Position numbers and translations under genes: made by a program. Source: JAJTFW01 sp046049215 (GTDB lineage: Bacteria; Bacteroidota; Bacteroidia; AKYH767-A; OLB10). From it: a stretch of 6,424 nt of DNA. The notes under the pieces are model-generated. The model saw only the letters and a list, made by a program, of their open reading frames with translations, was not told the DNA's origin and did not search any database. Below are positions 1 through 4,606 of the stretch, in pieces (the stretch's first letter is position 1; every line of letters begins with the position of its first letter). The stretch covers positions 1 through 6,424 of the forward strand of contig JBJOER010000271.1 of NCBI GenBank assembly GCA_046049215.1, read 5' to 3'.

Positions 1-231
1 GACACCAAGCTACGCTACGACCATACCCTTTCTGAAATCCGAAAAATCAAGAGTTTCCATTCGGTAGTGACCAAGGCCACCCCTCCTGAGAAAAAAGACT
101 ACCCCAAGCGCAGCCTGATCATGATCCTGTTCATGCTCAGCACCTTGTTTGTGGCTGTGCTGATCATCATTTACCAGGAACACTACAAGCAGATTTTCCA
201 GCGTGAGCTCGGTGATGCGGGATCGAAGTGA
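1..231 (+). CDS. Wzz/GNVR-type polysaccharide chain-length determinant or export protein, C-terminal end (partial)
   Basis: Only the last 76 codons are present; the gene begins before the window and stops with TGA at 229-231. The fragment has a charged helical stretch (residues 1-20), then a proline-containing linker with prolines near residues 28, 29 and 35. A hydrophobic segment follows at about residues 39-58 (SLIMILFMLSTLFVAVLIII), and then a short basic cytoplasmic tail. A proline-rich stretch just before the second transmembrane helix is the C-terminal signature of Wzz/GNVR proteins. These are inner-membrane proteins that set chain length or couple polymerisation to export of O-antigen, capsule or exopolysaccharide. 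The next gene, an O-antigen ligase/polymerase-like protein, starts inside this one and fits that pathway. A tyrosine-kinase (BY-kinase) fusion is unlikely because the protein ends shortly after the membrane helix. The class is fairly secure, but the exact role cannot be judged without the periplasmic domain. Confidence 0.72.
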   Translation, partial: DTKLRYDHTLSEIRKIKSFHSVVTKATPPEKKDYPKRSLIMILFMLSTLFVAVLIIIYQEHYKQIFQRELGDAGSK

Positions 232-1711
232 GACCCAGGGACTACTCAACGGTGCCGGCTTTCTTAAGGAGAGCAGTCAGCGATGGTTCTTATTGCTCAT
301 TTCCATCTATACCGTACTACTAACCTATAGCCTCCTGCAAGGCTGGACCTTCGTAGCAGGTACACCCATCCTTCTTTTGATCGGCCTATGGATGATTTTT
401 AGTCTCGATATCGCGGTATTTTTTGGTGTTTTCGTCACACCACTTTCCATCAACCTGGCGGAAACCAAGTTGGGCATCGGTGTCAGCCTGCCATCAGAAC
501 CCTTGATGTTCGCGCTTTTTTTATTGTTCTGGCTCAAACTCTACATCGACAAACGTCTTGATCGTCGAATTTTTCTTCATCCGGTTTCATTGGTCATTTT
601 GGCCCACCTCGCCTGGTTCATCGTCACCACCACCCAAAGCAGCATGCCGTTGGTCAGTATCAAGTACACGCTTGCCAGGCTTTGTTACGTAAGTGTTTTC
701 TACTTCATGCTGCTGTATGTTTTTTCGGAAAGAAAGAACATCCTGAAGTTCATCTGGATCTATCTCATTCCGCTTCTGGCCGTGGTCATTTATACCGTGG
801 CACGCCATGCGATGGAGGGATTCGCCGAAGAGCCTGCACACACCTCCATGGTCCCCTTTTACAACGATCATACGGCGTATGCAGCTGTACTCAGTTTTTT
901 CATACCGGTGATGATCGGGTTAACCGCCGACAAGAACCGTTCAAAAAATGCCAGATGGATCAGCGGCATCGTTGCATTTGTCTTGGTGGTCGCTACAGTG
1001 CTGTCCTATACCAGGGCCGCCTGGGTCGGACTGACCGCGGCATTTTGCGCTTACCTGATCTTTGTGATGCGCATGAAATCCGCCCTGGTCTATGGAGGCA
1101 TTGTCATGGTGTTGATGCTGGCATTCCTGTTCCGTACCCAGATTACCATGGAACTGGAAAGCAATCAGGAAGTTTCATCGGACGACTATGCATCCCATCT
1201 CCAGTCGATCGGAAACATCTCCAGTGACGACTCGAACGTAGAGCGCCTGAACCGCTGGGCCTGCGCATTGCGGATGTTCGCGGAGGAGCCATTCAAAGGC
1301 TTCGGCCCGGGCACTTATATGTTCAAGTATGGTGCATTTCAAAAATACAGTGAGCGAAGCGGTATCAGCACCAATTTCGCCGAAGGAGGCGGTTCTCACA
1401 GCGAGTACCTGGGCCCGCTTTCGGAACAGGGTCTACTCGGTCCTCTGCTTTTCCTGCTGATCATCGCAGTAACGGTGCAGACCACAGCCACATTCATGGT
1501 CCGTACGCGTAATTCTTCTGAAAAACTGCTGGCACGAAGTGTTCTTTTGGGATTGGTCACCTACTGGGTACACGGTTTACTGAACTTCTTCCTGGACACA
1601 GAGAAGTTATCGGTGCCCTTTTGGGGATTCATCGCCATCCTGGTCGCATTGCAAATTTACCGTGAACCTGTCGTCAAAACAACCTCAGGCAATGCACCTG
1701 CAGGTCAGTAA
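215..1711 (+). CDS. O-antigen ligase/polymerase-like membrane protein (WaaL/Wzy_C family)
   Basis: This 498-residue inner-membrane protein has about ten or more hydrophobic segments, at roughly 24-41, 46-75, 95-111, 124-140, 155-170, 178-195, 218-236, 250-284, 289-306, 407-427, 440-460 and 467-481. The family transfers undecaprenyl-linked glycan to an acceptor (ligase) or polymerises repeat units. Visible family marks are YNDHTAYA (216-223), the arginine motif SYTRAAW (264-270), a long hydrophilic periplasmic loop (about 307-405) with GFGPGTY (362-368), and the histidine motif SHSEYLGPLSEQGLLG (394-409) before the next helix. These match the conserved Arg and His regions of WaaL. Ligase and polymerase cannot be told apart by sequence alone. 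I chose ATG 215, which overlaps the upstream Wzz-like gene by 17 nt; GTG at 203 (502 aa) is the alternative. No clear Shine-Dalgarno is present, so translational coupling is likely. The 3' end overlaps the convergent phosphatase gene by 27 nt. Confidence 0.85.
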   Translation: MRDRSETQGLLNGAGFLKESSQRWFLLLISIYTVLLTYSLLQGWTFVAGTPILLLIGLWMIFSLDIAVFFGVFVTPLSINLAETKLGIGVSLPSEPLMFALFLLFWLKLYIDKRLDRRIFLHPVSLVILAHLAWFIVTTTQSSMPLVSIKYTLARLCYVSVFYFMLLYVFSERKNILKFIWIYLIPLLAVVIYTVARHAMEGFAEEPAHTSMVPFYNDHTAYAAVLSFFIPVMIGLTADKNRSKNARWISGIVAFVLVVATVLSYTRAAWVGLTAAFCAYLIFVMRMKSALVYGGIVMVLMLAFLFRTQITMELESNQEVSSDDYASHLQSIGNISSDDSNVERLNRWACALRMFAEEPFKGFGPGTYMFKYGAFQKYSERSGISTNFAEGGGSHSEYLGPLSEQGLLGPLLFLLIIAVTVQTTATFMVRTRNSSEKLLARSVLLGLVTYWVHGLLNFFLDTEKLSVPFWGFIAILVALQIYREPVVKTTSGNAPAGQ

Positions 1712-2920
1712 AGTCACATCGTCCAAAGCATCCGTATCGGCTTTGAACCCCTGGAAATCGTCAAGTAGAATTTTATGCATCCCACGTGTATCGACGGTGT
1801 CGGCATGAAGGCTTGCTAAAGCGACGAAACGATCCAGGCCGTAGGGCTCACCGGCTGAACTTTCCTGTTCAACGATACCGTCTGTATAACAAAACAAGAT
1901 GGAACCGGGGAGCAGATGCGCCTGGCCGGAGCTTACGAACGGCAATTCGGGAAACATGCCCAATCCCGTGGTGCCGGTTTCGAGAAATTCAACGCTGCTA
2001 CCGTTTACAATGAATGGGGGGTTGTGACCGGCATTGACGTAGTGTAGAAGGTGGGTTTTGGTGTTCAGTAGCCCCAGGAAAACGGTGATGTACTTCTCTC
2101 CGCGTGCCGCGGAATTCACACAGCCGTTCAGGTCCATCGCCAGACTCTCCAGGCTTTTAAAAAAAGGAGCTTTGGCATTCAGGTTCGCCTGGAAATTCGA
2201 CATCAGCAAAGCAGCAGAGATCCCTTTGCCGGACACATCTGCCAGGCAGATCAGCACTTCATCGTCGTTGAGAGGGATATAATCGTAGTAATCACCACCA
2301 ACCTGCTGGTGCGGCAGATAAGTGGCTAATAGATCGATGTGATGGTTGTGCGGTATTGAAACCGGAAACAGCATAGACTGCATCCGTGCGGCAAGCTCCA
2401 GCTCGCGTTGCATCTGGGCCTGACGGATGGTGTCGCGTGTGAGGCGTTTGTTCTCGATGGCCACCACGATGATGTTGGTGACCGTGTGGATGAAAGGCAG
2501 CACCTCCTTGAGGTTGGTGATCTCGGGATTACGGACCTCGCCGATGAACGCATAAGCTAGCGCCCTGTCGTTGTGATACACCGGGATGATGCTCTCAAAG
2601 CCCTTCACCCATTCGGGCATACGGACATTGTTGAACTGCAACTGGTTGAGTTCACCTAGCCGTATCTCCACATCCTCCAGGTGGAAACCCTCCGGAAGGC
2701 CGAAGGAGAGCATCTGCTGCCAGGAATCCTCGTGGATGTAGAGAACAAGTTTACTCACCTGCAACTGATCCCGCATCACGGTTTCATAAATACCGAACAA
2801 CTGCGAGGAAGGCAGATTGTAATTGATGGCCTTGGTGATCTGCAGCAACCAGTGCAACTGCAACTTCTTCACATGCAGTTCGGCATCGTTCTTTGCAACT
2901 TGATCCGTATTCGGCTCCAT
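1685..2920 (-). CDS. SpoIIE/RsbU-type PP2C serine phosphatase with N-terminal GAF-like sensor domain
   Basis: This is a 411-residue, predicted cytoplasmic protein with no membrane segment. Residues about 20-155 look like a GAF-type sensor domain, by length and pattern. Residues 155-185 form a helical linker (AIENKRLTRDTIRQAQMQRE) of the kind that joins sensors to SpoIIE domains. The phosphatase domain spans about 186-410 and keeps the metal-binding acidic motifs: GGDYYDY (208-214), ADVSGKG (227-233), YVNAGHNPP (294-302), YTDG (345-348) and DDVTLL (400-405). It should therefore be an active Mn/Mg-dependent phosphoserine/threonine phosphatase. Relatives dephosphorylate STAS-domain anti-sigma antagonists in partner-switching systems, but no such partner is encoded here. 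The start ATG at 2918-2920 lies 4 nt after the stop of the LpxD-like gene, so the two are very probably co-transcribed. The stop lies inside the 3' end of the convergent ligase gene. What the sensor domain detects is unknown. Confidence 0.9.
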   Translation of the reverse strand: MEPNTDQVAKNDAELHVKKLQLHWLLQITKAINYNLPSSQLFGIYETVMRDQLQVSKLVLYIHEDSWQQMLSFGLPEGFHLEDVEIRLGELNQLQFNNVRMPEWVKGFESIIPVYHNDRALAYAFIGEVRNPEITNLKEVLPFIHTVTNIIVVAIENKRLTRDTIRQAQMQRELELAARMQSMLFPVSIPHNHHIDLLATYLPHQQVGGDYYDYIPLNDDEVLICLADVSGKGISAALLMSNFQANLNAKAPFFKSLESLAMDLNGCVNSAARGEKYITVFLGLLNTKTHLLHYVNAGHNPPFIVNGSSVEFLETGTTGLGMFPELPFVSSGQAHLLPGSILFCYTDGIVEQESSAGEPYGLDRFVALASLHADTVDTRGMHKILLDDFQGFKADTDALDDVTLLTCRCIA

Positions 2921-2924
2921 CCCC

Positions 2925-3854
2925 TTATTTTATCTTTTCGAACAGTTCCGGCAGGCGGTTGAGTAGAGCCAGTTCCTTCATCTTCTCCCTGGCCTCTTTC
3001 ACAGGACTGCCGAAATACACCTGACCCCCCTTGATCGACTTGGAAATGCCTGATTGACCGTACACAATGGCCCCCTTGCCGACCGTGAGATCCTTCTGAC
3101 AGCCGACCTGACCCCAGAAGATCACTTCATCTTCGATGTTCACACAGCCGGCGATTCCGACGTGTGCGGCGAAAAGACAGTTCTTGCCGATGACCGTATC
3201 ATGACCCACGTGCACGTGGTTATCCAGCTTGGTTCCTTTGCCGATGACTGTGTCGGATGAAACGCCCCTGTCTATTGTGGAGCACGCACCTATCTCCACA
3301 TCGTCGTGTATGACGACGCGGCCGCAGGAATGCATCTTGTCGTAGAAATCCGGACGACGCTTGAAATAAAAAGCGTCCGCACCGAGTACGGCATTCGCAT
3401 GGATCACCACGCGGTCACCGATCACACAGTGATCATAAATAACAACACCGCTGTGGATAATACAATCCTCACCGATGACCGCATTGGGGCCGATACTGGC
3501 GTTAGGCTGGATGACCGTTCCCCTGCCTATGCGAGCGGTCGGGTCAACAGCTGATGCAGAGGGTACAAACGGCATGAAACGTTTTGTGAGGGCTACATAA
3601 TCGCGGAATGGATCATCTGAAAAGAGTAATCCTTTGCCCGGGGGCGGTTCCACTTCCTTGTTGATGAGCACAAAGGTGGCCGACGAGTGCAGGGCCTTTT
3701 CGTAGTATTTGGGATGATCGACAAAAGTGAGATCACCCGCCTCGACGCGGTGAATCTCGTTGATACCGCTGACCAGGGCGTCAGGGTTGCCGATGACCCG
3801 TGCTCCGGTAAGTCCGGCCAGGGTCTGCAAGGAAACGGGTGGATTTAGTTTCAT
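2925..3854 (-). CDS. lpxD: Short LpxD-like UDP-3-O-acylglucosamine N-acyltransferase (left-handed beta-helix)
   Basis: This 309-residue protein resembles LpxD, which transfers 3-hydroxyacyl from ACP to the 2-amino group of UDP-3-O-acylglucosamine in lipid A synthesis. Residues 1-97 form the uridine-binding N-terminal domain (GINEIHRVEAGDLTFVDHPKYY at 30-51). Residues about 101-285 are hexapeptide repeats of a left-handed beta-helix, including GADAFYF (158-164), EIGACSTIDRG (187-197) and NHVHVGHDTVIG (212-223). A short helical tail follows. H218 aligns with catalytic H239 of E. coli LpxD. It is about 30 residues shorter than the E. coli enzyme, with one helix coil apparently missing after the N-terminal domain. 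Asn46 is replaced by H47, and H276 by D255. It resembles the second, short LpxD paralogue of Bacteroidota. I chose ATG 3854 because a promoter lies just upstream; an in-frame ATG at 3971 would add 39 unlike residues. The lpxA, lpxC and fabZ genes are not nearby. The fold is certain; the acyltransferase role in lipid A is inferred. Confidence 0.85.
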   Translation of the reverse strand: MKLNPPVSLQTLAGLTGARVIGNPDALVSGINEIHRVEAGDLTFVDHPKYYEKALHSSATFVLINKEVEPPPGKGLLFSDDPFRDYVALTKRFMPFVPSASAVDPTARIGRGTVIQPNASIGPNAVIGEDCIIHSGVVIYDHCVIGDRVVIHANAVLGADAFYFKRRPDFYDKMHSCGRVVIHDDVEIGACSTIDRGVSSDTVIGKGTKLDNHVHVGHDTVIGKNCLFAAHVGIAGCVNIEDEVIFWGQVGCQKDLTVGKGAIVYGQSGISKSIKGGQVYFGSPVKEAREKMKELALLNRLPELFEKIK

Positions 3855-3866
3855 AAATACAGTAAG

Positions 3867-3894
3867 CAAAAATAGGGATCTATCCACCCTGCAA
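3867..3894 (-). promoter_or_regulatory. Bacteroidota-type promoter of the lpxD-like/phosphatase operon
   Basis: Read on the minus strand, a TTG at 3894-3892 is followed after 17 nt by TATTTTTG at 3874-3867. The latter is an exact match to the Bacteroidota -7 consensus TAnnTTTG and is followed by C, as is common. The spacing fits the known TTG...TAnnTTTG arrangement of the housekeeping sigma factor. Transcription should begin about 5-7 nt past the box, near 3860-3862. That leaves a leader of only about 6-8 nt before the ATG at 3854. The site lies inside the longer open frame that starts at 3971, and so argues for the 3854 start. No transcription data are available to confirm it. Confidence 0.55.
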
Positions 3895-3926
3895 TGCGTT
3901 TCGCTTTCAAAGGTTTCGAACATTGC
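3891..3926. repeat. Spaced inverted repeat with internal direct repeat and small palindrome; possible operator
   Basis: GCAATG (3891-3896) and its exact reverse complement CATTGC (3921-3926) flank a 24-nt interior. The interior holds two copies of GTTTCG (3898-3903 and 3913-3918, 15 nt apart) and the small palindrome CTTTCAAAG (3904-3912). The left arm covers the -33 TTG of the lpxD-side promoter, so a protein bound here could block that promoter. The divergent Rrf2-type gene makes autoregulation plausible. Repeats this short can arise by chance, so this is only a candidate. Confidence 0.25.
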
Positions 3927-4000
3927 GGATATCAACACTCCATGTGCGTAATAATCCGGTTCCACCTGCATTCAGCCGCCCGGTTTTGACAGTCACAGAG

Positions 4001-4008
4001 TTTCTTTG
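4001..4008 (+). promoter_or_regulatory. Weak -7-like box upstream of the rrf2-type gene
   Basis: TTTCTTTG followed by C differs from the Bacteroidota -7 consensus TAnnTTTG at one position. If used, transcription would start about 5-7 nt downstream, at or just before the ATG at 4015, giving an almost leaderless mRNA. The nearest upstream TTG (3986-3988) is only 12 nt away, which is shorter than the usual spacing, so confidence is low. Confidence 0.2.
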
Positions 4009-4014
4009 CATTCC

Positions 4015-4476
4015 ATGATTTCGACACGTACGCGATATGCCTTACACGCCCTGGTTTACCTGGCCTCAGGCAGTAAGGACACCGCGATCCGAATCTCGGA
4101 AATCGCTGAAGCCAACAGGCTTCCCCGGAAATTCCTGGAGAACATCCTTGTCGAACTCAAGAAAGGCGGCTTGCTCACCAGCAGACGCGGGCAACTTGGG
4201 GGGTACAGGCTTGCGCGTCCTTCGGAAACCATCAGACTGAGCGAGATCGTCCGCATCCTGGAGGGACCGATTTCGATCTCTCCCTGTTCCAATGGGGGCA
4301 TATGCGAGGAATGCGTCGGAAGCGGATCTTGCCACCTGCGCAGCTCCTTCAAAACGGTCAACAACCAGCTGTGGTCGAGCCTCGACGACATCCGTTTATC
4401 CGGACTGGTGCGGTCCCGATCAAAATTGAAGCAAAACCCTAAAGGTTCCGCAAAGTCATCCGCTAGAAAATCCTGA
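4015..4476 (+). CDS. Rrf2-family transcriptional regulator with four-cysteine Fe-S type motif
   Basis: This 153-residue DNA-binding protein begins with the usual Rrf2 pattern MISTRTRYALHALVYLA. A winged helix-turn-helix spans about 23-67, with the recognition helix near LPRKFLENILVELKKGG (36-52) and the wing near RRGQLGGYRLA (57-67). The C-terminal region carries C91, C97, C100 and C106, followed by H107. The spacing is C-x5-C-x2-C-x5-C-H. IscR, NsrR and RirA use three cysteines in this region (plus His in IscR) to hold a [2Fe-2S] or [4Fe-4S] cluster, so a redox, iron or NO sensor is plausible. A lysine/arginine-rich tail without acidic residues follows (132-153). ATG 4015 fits the family start; TTG 4006 would add three residues. 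No sulfur-assimilation, suf or isc genes are adjacent, so its targets are unknown. It may regulate itself and the divergent lpxD-like gene. The family is certain; the signal it senses is inferred. Confidence 0.9.
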   Translation: MISTRTRYALHALVYLASGSKDTAIRISEIAEANRLPRKFLENILVELKKGGLLTSRRGQLGGYRLARPSETIRLSEIVRILEGPISISPCSNGGICEECVGSGSCHLRSSFKTVNNQLWSSLDDIRLSGLVRSRSKLKQNPKGSAKSSARKS

Positions 4477-4496
4477 TTCCTTTCTACAGGAAATCA
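4474..4496 (+). terminator. Weak hairpin at the stop of the rrf2-type gene
   Basis: TGATTCCT (4474-4481) can pair with AGGAAATCA (4488-4496) across a 6-nt loop with one bulged A. The left arm includes the TGA stop codon. No T-tract follows, so this is not a classical intrinsic terminator. It could slow or end transcription ahead of the separate bipA promoter, or be a chance structure. Confidence 0.2.
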
Positions 4497-4528
4497 CCCG
4501 CACCAAGCAAAAAGCCAGGTCAAAAGCG

Positions 4529-4536
4529 TACCTTTG
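4529..4536 (+). promoter_or_regulatory. Bacteroidota -7 box upstream of bipA
   Basis: TACCTTTG followed by C is an exact match to TAnnTTTG, the -7 element of Bacteroidota housekeeping promoters. Transcription would begin near 4541-4543, giving a leader of about 65 nt before the bipA ATG. No TTG is present at the expected distance upstream (about 4503-4511 reads as an A-rich run), so the -33 element is missing or degenerate. Confidence 0.45.
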
Positions 4537-4548
4537 CATCTCCCAAAT

Positions 4549-4606
4549 TCATTATAAAAAAACATTGATTATCAATTAATTATAATTCCAATTCGGAACC
4601 ATCTGC
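4549..4606 (+). other. AT-rich untranslated leader of bipA
   Basis: The stretch from about 4549 to 4592 is strikingly AT-rich compared with the rest of the window and has no Shine-Dalgarno. It contains the small palindromes TTGATTATCAA (4565-4575) and AATTATAATT (4578-4587), and a TTCC/GGAA stem with a 5-nt loop (4586-4598) just before the start. AT-rich, weakly structured leaders are usual in Bacteroidota, where initiation depends little on Shine-Dalgarno pairing. The palindromes could be regulator sites or mere by-products of low GC. Confidence 0.35.

Larger units (their letters stand above)
3855..4014. other. Divergent intergenic region between the lpxD-like gene and the rrf2-type gene
   Basis: These 160 bp separate two divergently transcribed genes. 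They contain the lpxD-side promoter (3867-3894), a spaced inverted repeat (3891-3926) with internal repeats, and a weak -7-like box facing the regulator (4001-4008). Rrf2 proteins often regulate their own promoter, so this is the natural place for an operator. No tRNA, small gene or strong terminator is visible. Confidence 0.5.

Noticed and set aside
682..1227. A 181-codon plus-strand open frame inside the ligase gene
   Set aside because: It overlaps a gene with clear membrane topology and motifs in another frame, and its own translation shows no recognisable domain.
1696..1705. Perfect 10-bp palindrome ACCTGCAGGT as a terminator or attachment site
   Set aside because: It has no loop for a hairpin, no T-tract and no flanking repeats, so it is only noted within the overlap finding.
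3306..3554. An 82-codon plus-strand open frame opposite the LpxD-like gene, rich in Asp, Thr and Ile
   Set aside because: The repetitive look comes from the antisense of hexapeptide repeats, and there is no promoter or family match.
3855..3971. A 39-residue N-terminal extension of the LpxD-like protein from ATG 3971
   Set aside because: It does not resemble LpxD, the family start pattern begins at the Met encoded at 3854, and a full promoter lies inside the extension.
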